From the NCBI GenBank assembly GCA_029212885.1, contig JARGPC010000003.1, positions 151,854 to 215,853 of the forward strand: a DNA stretch of 64,000 nt, read 5' to 3'. Origin of the DNA: Coxiellaceae bacterium. Lineage in GTDB: Bacteria; Pseudomonadota; Gammaproteobacteria; Coxiellales; Coxiellaceae. Position numbers and translations under genes: made by a program. Shown piece after piece: positions 1 to 7,781 of this stretch. Positions within the stretch are counted from its first letter, which is position 1. Each line of letters begins with the position of its first letter. A model generated the notes under the pieces. That model worked only from the letters and a program-made list of their open reading frames with translations, did no database searches and was not told the origin of the DNA.

Positions 1-94
1 CAACCGTTGGAATCCAAATCATCGGCTTTGCGCGATAATAGGCCAAACCACCGACAACCAATAGCAATACTACCCATGCCAATAAAGTTAACAT
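1..94 (-). CDS. Partial membrane-anchored protein, N-terminus only, FadE-like
   Basis: Only the first 31 codons are in the window, and the gene runs off the left edge. The start is ATG at 94 with a strong AGGAAAGG ribosome binding site just upstream. The peptide begins MLTLLAWVVLLLVVGGLAYY followed by RAKPMIWIPTV, a single membrane segment followed by an aromatic and basic stretch. That pattern resembles the N-terminus of the long membrane-associated acyl-CoA dehydrogenase FadE. The coding status is well supported, but the FadE assignment rests on a short hydrophobic stretch and is tentative. Confidence 0.45.
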   Translation of the reverse strand, partial: MLTLLAWVVLLLVVGGLAYYRAKPMIWIPTV

Positions 95-176
95 AACTAC
101 CCCTTTCCTGAGAATTTCGCTGTCGAATTTATACCAGTTCTTTCAAGGATCTGCAATGTTTATACTGAAAACTCGG

Positions 177-223
177 CTGCACTATTAATATACTTATATA
201 TAAGCCTAATTATAGTGCAGAAT
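177..223. repeat. Palindromic site CTGCACTAT / ATAGTGCAG
   Basis: Inverted arms CTGCACTAT (177-185) and ATAGTGCAG (212-220) flank a 26-nt AT-rich loop between the FadE-like gene and the pilin gene. The right arm lies in an 18-nt sequence (206-223, CTAATTATAGTGCAGAAT) that recurs exactly at 13168-13185. It could be a regulatory site for the divergent upstream gene or the end of the pilin transcript. Confidence 0.4.
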
Positions 224-246
224 TAACACAGAAATGGAGCGGTGAG

Positions 247-729
247 TTAGTTATTCTCAATAGTAAATTTACCGTTATCCGTTTCATATTTCATAAAACG
301 TGTTTGTGGGTTCGCATAATGAAAATAACAAAAAGAGTCCTGACCAAAGATGCTGTAATTCTCAGTGTAGTGCTCCACCCCATTACTGATAGATTTGGTG
401 CTGTTGGTCATTACACCATGCCACAGTGCTTCACAGCTGGCACTAGTCATCGCATTACTACCCGGCCAACCAGTGCTGGTCATTGGAATCACAGCGCCCT
501 GCATAGTAATCGTAGCGGGCTTGCCCTTCAGCACCCACTTAGCATGAGCTAAATTGGCGGCTGACTGGAACGTAGCAAAGATTTGACCAACGGTGGCTTT
601 ATTCGCACTGCGCGTTAGATCAATAAATTTCGGCACAGCATAAGCTGAAAGAATACCTAATATAACGATGACAATGACTAACTCTACTAACGTAAAACCA
701 AACGACTTTATTCGACTATTCATACCCAT
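247..729 (-). CDS. Type IV pilin-like / pseudopilin protein
   Basis: A short leader ends in the prepilin peptidase site G/FTLVELVIVIVILGIL: cleavage after Gly, Phe at +1 and Glu at +5, followed by the usual hydrophobic assembly helix. The globular part carries two cysteines (SCEALW and SFCYFH) that could form the C-terminal disulfide loop seen in PilA and MshA pilins. The mature size of about 150 residues fits a major or minor pilin. I place the start at ATG 729 or 723, because GAGG lies just upstream and the in-frame ATG at 744 would give an overlong leader. No other pilus or type II secretion gene is adjacent, so whether it is a pilin, a minor pilin or a pseudopilin is open. Confidence 0.8.
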   Translation of the reverse strand: MGMNSRIKSFGFTLVELVIVIVILGILSAYAVPKFIDLTRSANKATVGQIFATFQSAANLAHAKWVLKGKPATITMQGAVIPMTSTGWPGSNAMTSASCEALWHGVMTNSTKSISNGVEHYTENYSIFGQDSFCYFHYANPQTRFMKYETDNGKFTIENN

Positions 730-899
730 CTCAACCTCAATCACATATATTTAAATTACACACGTAAGAGATGGTACAGTAACAATATTAAATGGGCCTT
801 AAATAGCAGTTAATTTATTAATCTATCACAGCAATAGAAACAGTACATACTTTTCATGTCTGGTATTTATATAACAGATAGTTGTCGCGCTGCACGTAC

Positions 900-1268
900 T
901 TATACAGGCACAGCAGCCCTCGTTAGACCAGCATCATACTCAACATGTGGTGCTGCAGATGCTTCAGATGCCCTGTTACAGCAGCAAAACAAACGACTGT
1001 CAAAAGCACCGCGAACACCAAGGCGCTTTAACGTTTGCCCACCAGCCACCATACAACCTACTGTGATTACGGCAAAGCCAACAAAAGCAGTGATGCCAGC
1101 GACAGCAGTTGGCGCTGTATCATGACTCCAGGACTCGCGGACAGCATCAAAGATGTATTTTGCTGTCACACCAGCTACTAAAGCACCTGGCGCACCAAAC
1201 ACACACATACCCAGCATAAATCGCATTTCATCGATACCATGCGGCTCATCGTTTCGTAAATTTCTCAT
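900..1268 (-). CDS. Hypothetical small inner-membrane protein
   Basis: This is a 122-residue protein of unknown family. Two hydrophobic segments (about residues 18-42 and 53-76) are rich in Gly, Ala and Val. They are followed by a soluble tail with a CCC cluster (FCCCNRASEAS). The ATG at 1268 has a good GGGAGAGTGGG ribosome binding site, and the competing plus-strand reading frames lack one. It lies downstream of the aminopeptidase gene on the same strand, 44 bases away, so the two could be co-transcribed. No function can be assigned from sequence. Confidence 0.6.
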   Translation of the reverse strand: MRNLRNDEPHGIDEMRFMLGMCVFGAPGALVAGVTAKYIFDAVRESWSHDTAPTAVAGITAFVGFAVITVGCMVAGGQTLKRLGVRGAFDSRLFCCCNRASEASAAPHVEYDAGLTRAAVPV

Positions 1269-1312
1269 CCCACTCTCCCTGAAGTCAAAAGCGCAGGAGT
1301 ATAACAGCGTTT

Positions 1313-2689
1313 CTAGCTTTTCAATACCAAATAATCATATACAGCACGGATTGCATGCACCATAGCGCCGGCCGGGCGACCAGGCCGCGCATCATTATTC
1401 CATCCAAAAATATCAAAATGCGCCCAACGATTACCATCAACAAATTGCTGTAAAAACAATCCTGCAGTAATCGCGCCTGCAAAGCCAACACCGGACGTGT
1501 TGATATTATTGCAGTCTGCAATAGTAGATTTAATAAAGCGTTTATAAGGCTGAAACAATGGCATTTGCCACACCACATCTTGAACCTGTTGACCACTGCT
1601 CATCACGTCATGCGCTAATTGATCATCGTTAGTCATCATCGCATGCACTTCTGGGCCAAATGCCACACGTGCTGCACCTGTTAGTGTTGCAAAGTCTAAT
1701 AACAGATCGGGTTTTTCAGTCACCGCCTCTGCCAACGCATCAGCCAATACCAATCGGCCTTCTGCGTCGGTATTATCGACTTCAACAGTAAGCCCATTAC
1801 GCGCTGTCAACACATCACCCGGGCGAATACTGGCCGAGCCGACACTGTTTTCAACGGCTGGGATTAACAAGCGCAATTCCACCGGCAAGTCGCAAGCCAT
1901 AATCAAGCGTGCTAAACCTAACGCATGCGCAGCCCCGCCCATGTCTTTTTTCATGCTCTTCATTGAGCCGCTGGGTTTGATCGATAAACCACCGGTATCA
2001 TAACAAACACCCTTACCTACCAATGTGATTTTTTGCTTAACTGCGGTCTTACTTTTCCAACGCAAATCCACCAAACGTGGCTGATTAATACTGGCACGGC
2101 CAACCGCATGCACTAACGGGTAGTTTTCTGCTAATAAGTCATCACCAATAATCACCTCACATTGCGCATCAAACTCATCCGCCACGTAATTCACTGCCTC
2201 AGCTAATTCAGCCGGGCCCATATCTTCGGTTGGCGTACTAATCAAATCCTGTACTAAATAATAACTGCTTAATTGTTTATCCAACGTGTCAGCATCAACA
2301 GCTGCTGGCAGGTATAATTGCGCTTTATATTCAGGTTTTTTCTGATAGGCATTAAACTGATAGGCTGATAACCCCCACGCCAATGCCATTAAATTCAATT
2401 GTTCAGCGCTAAATTCACCATCAATAGCGTATTGACCTTCAGGTAATGAACTTGCACCAACGCCAAAGGTGATTAAATCATCGGCATCAATAATCACTAC
2501 CGCACTAGCAACTTCACCTTTTGCATTCGGAAAAGTGATGCACTGCCCTATTGATATTGTGTCCGCTAGGGTTTTCGCCCATTGCTGCGTGATATCATCC
2601 TGCTTGGTTAACCACGCTTTATAAGCTTCTTCGGTTAGCGGATAAAGTGAAACCAGATGTGAATCATCTGTACTAAAACAGTTTAACAT
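1313..2689 (-). CDS. M17 leucyl aminopeptidase family protein
   Basis: This is a cytosolic dinuclear-metal aminopeptidase that removes N-terminal residues from peptides. The C-terminal catalytic half has the family signatures: GKGVCYDTGGLSIK with the metal and catalytic Lys-Asp cluster, KDMGGAAHALG, and the M17 signature NTDAEGRLVLADAL. The N-terminal third (about residues 1-130) is divergent from E. coli PepA. The length of 458 residues is a little shorter than PepA (about 500), so this is probably the second M17 paralogue found in many gammaproteobacteria rather than PepA itself. The ATG at 2689 follows GAGAGGT. A CCCGG repeat (2711-2740) separates it from the upstream ZIP transporter gene. 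Confidence 0.92.
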   Translation of the reverse strand: MLNCFSTDDSHLVSLYPLTEEAYKAWLTKQDDITQQWAKTLADTISIGQCITFPNAKGEVASAVVIIDADDLITFGVGASSLPEGQYAIDGEFSAEQLNLMALAWGLSAYQFNAYQKKPEYKAQLYLPAAVDADTLDKQLSSYYLVQDLISTPTEDMGPAELAEAVNYVADEFDAQCEVIIGDDLLAENYPLVHAVGRASINQPRLVDLRWKSKTAVKQKITLVGKGVCYDTGGLSIKPSGSMKSMKKDMGGAAHALGLARLIMACDLPVELRLLIPAVENSVGSASIRPGDVLTARNGLTVEVDNTDAEGRLVLADALAEAVTEKPDLLLDFATLTGAARVAFGPEVHAMMTNDDQLAHDVMSSGQQVQDVVWQMPLFQPYKRFIKSTIADCNNINTSGVGFAGAITAGLFLQQFVDGNRWAHFDIFGWNNDARPGRPAGAMVHAIRAVYDYLVLKS

Positions 2690-2710
2690 TTTCTACCTCT
2701 CAATTATTCC

Positions 2711-2740
2711 TGGTTCCCGGCTCGGGGGCCGGGATGACAA
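2711..2740. repeat. CCCGG...GATGACA dispersed hairpin repeat
   Basis: The sequence CCCGGCTCGGGGGCCGGG followed by ATGACAAACTC is one of nine loci in the window with this palindromic motif. It lies between the ends of two minus-strand genes, ZIP transporter and aminopeptidase. A second degenerate GTGACAAA lies just to the right. Confidence 0.8.
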
Positions 2741-2762
2741 ACTCTGAAGCCGTAGTGACAAA

Positions 2763-3527
2763 TCAAATATACAAAGCCAAAACAGCCATCATAACAAAAC
2801 CCAGCATCACAATACCCAACGAAGCCAGGCGTTGCGGCATTGGAAATGGGTCACGTGTTTGGGTTAAATGCATAGTCATATACAAAAACGTTCCAGCCGC
2901 AATCGCATCAAACATGCCTTCGGTTAATGAAGATATTTGCACGTGCGCATAATGGGTAATGTACAAACCAATTACCACACCCAGCGGCGTGCTAAGTGAA
3001 AACACTGTAATCATCAAGTAGCGGTGTAAGTGTTTAAAACTTGAATAACGCAATGTCATACCAAACGCAAAACCGGCTGAAGCTTTATGCAACATCAACG
3101 CAATCATCAGCACAATCGCAGCCATTTTACCACTTTCAAGCCCCAGCGAAACGCCAACAATAATGGAATGAAACGACAAAATAATCAGCAAAATATAAGA
3201 TAAAATGGAGCACTCAACGTGCTTAGCATGCTCACTATGATCCTTATAGATAATACCGACACGTTCGATAATCAGCATGACCAAGAAACCGACACCAGTC
3301 AATGTGGTGGCTACAGGGTATTGCCATACTGAAATCTTACTAAGGTTATCTATCGCATCAGGCAACATATGCAACAGACTGGCACCTAAGAAGGTCCCGG
3401 AAGCAAAAGCCTCGCCGTAATATACCAGGTGATTACGCGGGCGATTCATTGCTGCTAATTGAGTCGGCAAAGCCCCACCCCATGCGGCGAGCAATAATAA
3501 CCCTATAACAAACAAGTAAATAGACAC
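2763..3527 (-). CDS. ZIP family divalent metal transporter
   Basis: Eight predicted membrane segments in 254 residues, the typical ZIP size. The two metal-binding helices are recognisable: LSFHSIIVGVSLGLE (helix IV, His-Ser...Gly-Leu-Glu) and LHKASAGFAFGM (helix V, His-Lys...). ZIP proteins bring Zn, Fe or Mn into the cytoplasm; the substrate cannot be told from sequence. A charged His-containing loop (KDHSEHAKHVE) precedes helix IV. The start is GTG at 3527, lying in the arm of an inverted repeat (3526-3563) that could hide the start codon in the mRNA. Confidence 0.88.
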   Translation of the reverse strand: MSIYLFVIGLLLLAAWGGALPTQLAAMNRPRNHLVYYGEAFASGTFLGASLLHMLPDAIDNLSKISVWQYPVATTLTGVGFLVMLIIERVGIIYKDHSEHAKHVECSILSYILLIILSFHSIIVGVSLGLESGKMAAIVLMIALMLHKASAGFAFGMTLRYSSFKHLHRYLMITVFSLSTPLGVVIGLYITHYAHVQISSLTEGMFDAIAAGTFLYMTMHLTQTRDPFPMPQRLASLGIVMLGFVMMAVLALYI

Positions 3528-3563
3528 TTCGGACGGTTCCCAGTTGGCTTGATGTCCGAAAGT
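3526..3563 (-). promoter_or_regulatory. Possible start-codon hairpin of the ZIP gene
   Basis: The arms ACTTCGGAC (3526-3534) and GTCCGAAAGT (3554-3563) are complementary with one bulge. On the transcript the downstream arm overlaps the GTG start codon (3525-3527) of the ZIP transporter. Such a hairpin could limit translation initiation. No known metal riboswitch is recognised. Confidence 0.35.
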
Positions 3564-3788
3564 CTAATTCACTGCATAGTTTGTTGCAAGTTCCACCTTC
3601 AAATATCCCAAGCGTTAGATTGAACGAATCGAAAAGAACATTAACGCTATATTTTACATAAGGCTGTATTAATAATTTTTTAGTAAGATGGCTATATTGC
3701 TAATAAATAATATGGATTAAGTTTATAAGTAATGATAATAAATAGGTTGATGTATGTTGTTGTTTAATGAGATTTCTGAGAGTGTGAA

Positions 3789-6242
3789 ATGAGCCGACAA
3801 GCCCGCGCGCATGAAAATTTTAAGGACTATTACGAAATCCTTGGTGTCACGAGAAACGCCACAAGGACTCAAATTATAAAAGCATATCGCGGCCTGGCAT
3901 TAAAGCACCATCCTGACAAGACCCCACGCACTTTGATATCATACCACCAACCCATGTTTCAAAATATCAGCAGCGCATATGAGGCTCTTAAATCAGGAAC
4001 CGAAAGAACCGCATATGACACAATGCTAGCAAGCTTTGAAAACAAAACATCTTATCTAACGCCAGAAGGCGATCTGAGACCTATAACAGAAGAAGAGGTT
4101 CAGTTAAAAGTACCAAGTAAAACAATCCTGTATAATTGCCACAAAGAATCAATAGATAGAAATGCACGGCAGTGCGAAGAGATCGATGAAACAACGACAG
4201 CTAGAGCACATGAAGCTGAAAGTAAAATAAAATCCGCTCATAAAGCAGTATCTAAGGTAGAAAATTTAGTATTAACTGCTCAGGGTGACAACATACAGCA
4301 GCTCGCTGATGCCAAAGCTCAACTGGAAATGGCAACAGCATCAATAAATAATGTCAGGGAAATATTTAATGAAATAAGTGCAAAGCATAAAGAAATAAAC
4401 GACATCTATGCTGCCGCCAGAACAAGCTTAGCTGAAATTCCAGACGATACGACGGAAGCTGAAATTGCCAGAGGTACAACACTGGAAAAAATACTCCCCT
4501 TGGTAGATAAAACTGGAGAACTGTATCGTTTTGCAATTGATGCAAACACAGATGCAGGGCAAATCAGTATAAAAATAGCGGAACTTCAAGCAAAAATTCA
4601 AGAACTAGAAACAGCACATAGTAGCGTGGCTACAGAAGCCAAGTCACCAGCAGAACCCATGACGAAACCAGAACCCACACCTCCTAGCGCAGCGAGAGAA
4701 GGTGCAACTGTGTCAACACCACCTGCAAACCCAGCCGTTATAGGACGAAAAGAAGCTCAACAATACAATGCGTTGATAAATGCAAAAACAGCCAATGTAA
4801 AATTTCTGAAGAACAGCATTCAAACAAAAGCTGGTGACGCCGAAAGTGAGGCAAAGAATGCAGAATCTGTATTAGGCAAAGCCAGAAGTTTAATAGCAAC
4901 AGTCCAACAAAGAGTTGACGAACATTTTATAGACCCAAATATGCAATTACTTCAGCAAGCCAAAAATCAACTAGAAGAAGCAACTGCATCAATAGCTCAA
5001 TCTGAAATAAAATGTGGCGACATAGGAACTCACAAATCTGATGCATCCAATTCTTTCGAGGCCGCTTATGCAGCTTTTGACAAAATTCCAGATAGAATAG
5101 CACTTGCTGAAACAGCCAGAAAAACAATAGAAAAAGACTTACGACCAGATTTTGAAAGTATCATGCAAGACTATCAAAAAACCGCAGATATTAAGGATAA
5201 AACCAAAATCATGAGCGGTGAAATCGAAACACTAAAAGCAGAAATACAAAGACTAGAAGATGCACAAAGAACAATCACTGCAGAAGCAAAAACAATAGTA
5301 TCGACAGATGCACCGGAACCTGCGCAGCCAGCGCCCTATGCAGAGCCAGTTGCAGAACCTGAACCTGAACCTGAACCAGCACCAGAACAAAATCCCGCGC
5401 GAGAAGAGCCAAGCTCAGACGATCAGTTAGCTGTCACGGCATATACACGACCATTACCCGAACACAAACCAGAATCTCCAGCCAGAGCTACCACTGCAAC
5501 TAGAACCGCAAATGCTAGCGCTCGTGAATCAGTAGCCAGCGCTTTCTTCAGAGCTCGATTAAAGCAACCAGCCGCCATTCCGCGCCCAATTCAAGTCAAT
5601 ATTCCTAGTGAAATAATGCAAGTAATAATCGCTCAAAGTCAACACGCTGAAGCCCTTCAACTAGCCGCTAAAATTGGCGCTGACGTGGAGCGTGCTCAGC
5701 ATACAGCCGCTAAAGCTAACAAGCCGCCTGCCACCCAGGATCAGCCTCAACAACCAGCACGCACAAACACTGAAGGACAAAACACCCAGCCAGCAGCTAC
5801 AAGTAGTGACATTCATGATAAATTTGATAAGACAGATCCAGACCCATTTACTATGGGGAAAAAAGAATATGAAGACTTTGTGAAAAAACAAGACAAAGAA
5901 TTAGCGTTTTATCAAACACACAAACCAAAAGAAAAAACCGTGCCAGTTGAAATTAATGGAACTGAAAAACAAATAAAAGTATTAGACTTACCTTTTCATG
6001 ATAAAGATACTGCGCATAAATTTCTTGATGATTACAAACAAAAGCACCCTGAGCAAGCCGACCTCATCGATAAATTAAATCCAGAATATGCGAAAGCAAA
6101 AGCACAAACGGCGGCAAACCCCACTGATGATAAAACCAAACCAATAGCCATAGAAGACCAGCCTGCAGTCTCACAAGAACAAAGAGCTGCTGCATCTGCA
6201 AATCCACCACCTAAGCCTGAGTCACGCGCACTCCAATTTTAA
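3789..6242 (+). CDS. J-domain protein with duplicated coiled-coil module, effector-like
   Basis: Residues 11-80 are a J domain (YYEILGVTRNATRTQIIKAY, HPD at 41-43, which stimulates Hsp70 ATPase). The rest is not DnaJ: no Gly/Phe, zinc-finger or C-terminal peptide-binding domains. Two helical modules, about 128-287 and 322-505, look like an internal duplication. Both have a leucine/alanine-rich coil with DAKAQLEMATASI (module 1) or QAKNQLEEATASI (module 2), then a helix ending AELQAKIQELETAHSSVATEAK or AEIQRLEDAQRTITAEAK. Each module is followed by a Pro/Glu linker (EPEPEPEPAPE near 523). The tail (675-760) is charged and of unknown fold. The start ATG follows GAGAG. A host-directed co-chaperone secreted by a type IV system is plausible, but this is inference from architecture. 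Confidence 0.85.
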   Translation: MSRQARAHENFKDYYEILGVTRNATRTQIIKAYRGLALKHHPDKTPRTLISYHQPMFQNISSAYEALKSGTERTAYDTMLASFENKTSYLTPEGDLRPITEEEVQLKVPSKTILYNCHKESIDRNARQCEEIDETTTARAHEAESKIKSAHKAVSKVENLVLTAQGDNIQQLADAKAQLEMATASINNVREIFNEISAKHKEINDIYAAARTSLAEIPDDTTEAEIARGTTLEKILPLVDKTGELYRFAIDANTDAGQISIKIAELQAKIQELETAHSSVATEAKSPAEPMTKPEPTPPSAAREGATVSTPPANPAVIGRKEAQQYNALINAKTANVKFLKNSIQTKAGDAESEAKNAESVLGKARSLIATVQQRVDEHFIDPNMQLLQQAKNQLEEATASIAQSEIKCGDIGTHKSDASNSFEAAYAAFDKIPDRIALAETARKTIEKDLRPDFESIMQDYQKTADIKDKTKIMSGEIETLKAEIQRLEDAQRTITAEAKTIVSTDAPEPAQPAPYAEPVAEPEPEPEPAPEQNPAREEPSSDDQLAVTAYTRPLPEHKPESPARATTATRTANASARESVASAFFRARLKQPAAIPRPIQVNIPSEIMQVIIAQSQHAEALQLAAKIGADVERAQHTAAKANKPPATQDQPQQPARTNTEGQNTQPAATSSDIHDKFDKTDPDPFTMGKKEYEDFVKKQDKELAFYQTHKPKEKTVPVEINGTEKQIKVLDLPFHDKDTAHKFLDDYKQKHPEQADLIDKLNPEYAKAKAQTAANPTDDKTKPIAIEDQPAVSQEQRAAASANPPPKPESRALQF

Positions 6243-6251
6243 CCCAAGCAA

Positions 6252-6280
6252 CCTGGATTCCTGCTTTCGCAGGAATGACA
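6252..6280. repeat. GGATTCCTGC...GCAGGAATGACA hairpin repeat
   Basis: ATTCCTGC and GCAGGAAT form an 8-bp stem with a TTTC loop, followed by GACA. The same unit occurs at about 23542-23568. It sits just after the stop codon of the J-domain gene and could act as a transcript-end hairpin, although no T-run follows. Confidence 0.75.
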
Positions 6281-6321
6281 AAGGTAGGTTTACGTTGTAA
6301 GGCTATTTGACTAGCCATTAA

Positions 6322-7407
6322 TCAACACGAACCTGTTTGGTTGAGGTAGTATCGCGTTGCTTTTAATTGACCTTTGCGCTGCAGAATCTTCAACTCAACT
6401 AAATGCTGCAAATCGCGTGTAGCTGTCGATGGCGCCGTATCAGTAATCGTCATGTAATTGCGTGCACTTAAACCACTAACAAAGCCATCAACGCCTGCTT
6501 CAAATAGCCGTTTAATCACCTTAATTTGTCGCGGATTCAGTTGTTTTTCATATTTCTTTAATAGCTTACTTTTCATGATTAATAAATCAATAAATGCTTG
6601 CGTACGCTGTTGAGCTGCAATGATAGTCTTAGTAAAATACTGCAACCACTGATTAATATCCAAGCTATGATTTGTACTGGCTAACGCTTGATAATAATCT
6701 TTTTTATTCGCTTCAATAACAGACGACAACATAATCAATAACGGCTTATCGACATGCTGCGATAACAACTTAATCGTTAATGCTCGCGCAATTCGACCAT
6801 TACCATCTTCAAATGGATGTATCGCTAGAAAATAAACATGAGAAATAGCGGCATGCAATAATGGGGGTAAATCTGCTTGGTTATACCACTCGATATAGCG
6901 CTGCATTTCTTTATTCATTTGTTTTGATGGTGGCGCTTCATAATGCGTTGTAGTCTTGCCAATTGCACCCGACACGATTTCCATTGCCTCTTGATGGGTT
7001 CTATAAATACCAATATCTGTTAAATCCCAGCGATGATTAGTTAACAACATATTCCAATGACACAGCGTGTCTGCTGATAATGGTTGCTGGTAGTTTTCTA
7101 GGTTATCAACCATCATTTCAGAAATACCCGCTTCAGCAGGTGGAATATGTTGTTTAGTGTTAATTAATCCCAAGCGCTTTTTTAATGAGCTTTGCAAGCT
7201 ATCATGATTGAGTTGTTCGTTCTCAATTTTGGAGGTTTTAATTGCCTCATCACACAAAAGATCTATGGTTAATAACTGCTGATTAAGCAGCTTACTTGAA
7301 CCCGCTTGCTCGCCCAATAGCTCATAAAACTGTTTCTCTAGGTTACCCAGCTGACCAGCATCATATATAAATGCTGGCCATTTTTTTAATTGCCACAACC
7401 ATTTCAT
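6322..7407 (-). CDS. Fic family protein (probable AMP transferase), class II
   Basis: The Fic signature HPFEDGNGR is intact at 197-205, with the catalytic His at 197. An N-terminal DUF4172-like region (about 1-90) carries TSKIEN at 58-63, matching the inhibitory motif (S/T)xxxE(G/N). The glutamate normally blocks productive ATP binding, so the enzyme should be self-inhibited, as in class II Fic proteins. The C-terminal region (about 285-361) resembles a winged helix. The 361-residue length fits chromosomal Fic/DUF4172 proteins, which may act in the cytoplasm rather than as secreted toxins. No antitoxin gene is adjacent. Upstream sequence is AT-rich with only a weak ribosome binding site. Confidence 0.9.
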   Translation of the reverse strand: MKWLWQLKKWPAFIYDAGQLGNLEKQFYELLGEQAGSSKLLNQQLLTIDLLCDEAIKTSKIENEQLNHDSLQSSLKKRLGLINTKQHIPPAEAGISEMMVDNLENYQQPLSADTLCHWNMLLTNHRWDLTDIGIYRTHQEAMEIVSGAIGKTTTHYEAPPSKQMNKEMQRYIEWYNQADLPPLLHAAISHVYFLAIHPFEDGNGRIARALTIKLLSQHVDKPLLIMLSSVIEANKKDYYQALASTNHSLDINQWLQYFTKTIIAAQQRTQAFIDLLIMKSKLLKKYEKQLNPRQIKVIKRLFEAGVDGFVSGLSARNYMTITDTAPSTATRDLQHLVELKILQRKGQLKATRYYLNQTGSC

Positions 7408-7554
7408 CTGTATTCTCTAACTAACTGTATTAATTAATATTTTAGCAAAACATGAGCTATAAATCAATATTTATTGCCCATTATATATCAGTTTATGGGC
7501 TATAAATCTTAATTTTATAGCCCAGAGGAAGGCAAGGTTTTGGTTTGTATTATA

Positions 7555-7624
7555 TGGATCCCGGATCGGGGTCCGGGATGACAAACTCTAGTGCGGGATG
7601 ACAAACTCGGGGTCCAGGATGACG
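7555..7624. repeat. CCCGG...GATGACA repeat, three degenerate units
   Basis: The first unit is GGATCCCGGATCGGGGTCC + GGGATGACAAACTC. It is followed by two partial units, GTGCGGGATGACAAACTC and GGGGTCCAGGATGAC. It lies in the 370-bp gap between the Fic gene start and yejM, immediately next to the long hairpin element at 7654-7781. Confidence 0.8.
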
Positions 7625-7653
7625 GGCTTGCATTTCGCTATGCATATAAATGC

Positions 7654-7781
7654 ATAAAACAAACAAGAATAGATGAAATGCGAGGCAAAAATTGAACGAG
7701 TAACCGGAGTTTACTGATAGCTAAATGAGGATTACGAGTGAACCTTTTAACGAAGCATTTCGCTATTCTTGTTTGTTTTAT
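7654..7781. repeat. Long hairpin element ending at the yejM stop codon
   Basis: The arms are 7654-7681 (ATAAAACAAACAAGAATAG + ATGAAATGC) and 7755-7781 (GCATTTCG + CTATTCTTGTTTGTTTTAT), complementary over about 26 positions. Pairing continues imperfectly inward to a core CGGAGTTTAC-N7-TAAATGAG (7705-7729). The right arm contains the TAA stop of yejM (7778-7780). An element with the same core but different arms ends at the kdsB stop (62600-62727). Confidence 0.75.

Noticed and set aside
856..1365. Two plus-strand frames opposite the small membrane protein
   Set aside because: The minus-strand frame has the better ribosome binding site and membrane-protein composition.
3600..3788. PmrA- or CpxR-type operator upstream of the J-domain gene
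   Set aside because: The region is AT-rich but no tandem CTTAATATT or GTAAA pair with proper spacing could be read.
7555..7781. Insertion sequence ends
   Set aside because: Long inverted arms but no transposase or open frame between them and no target duplication; treated as a hairpin element.
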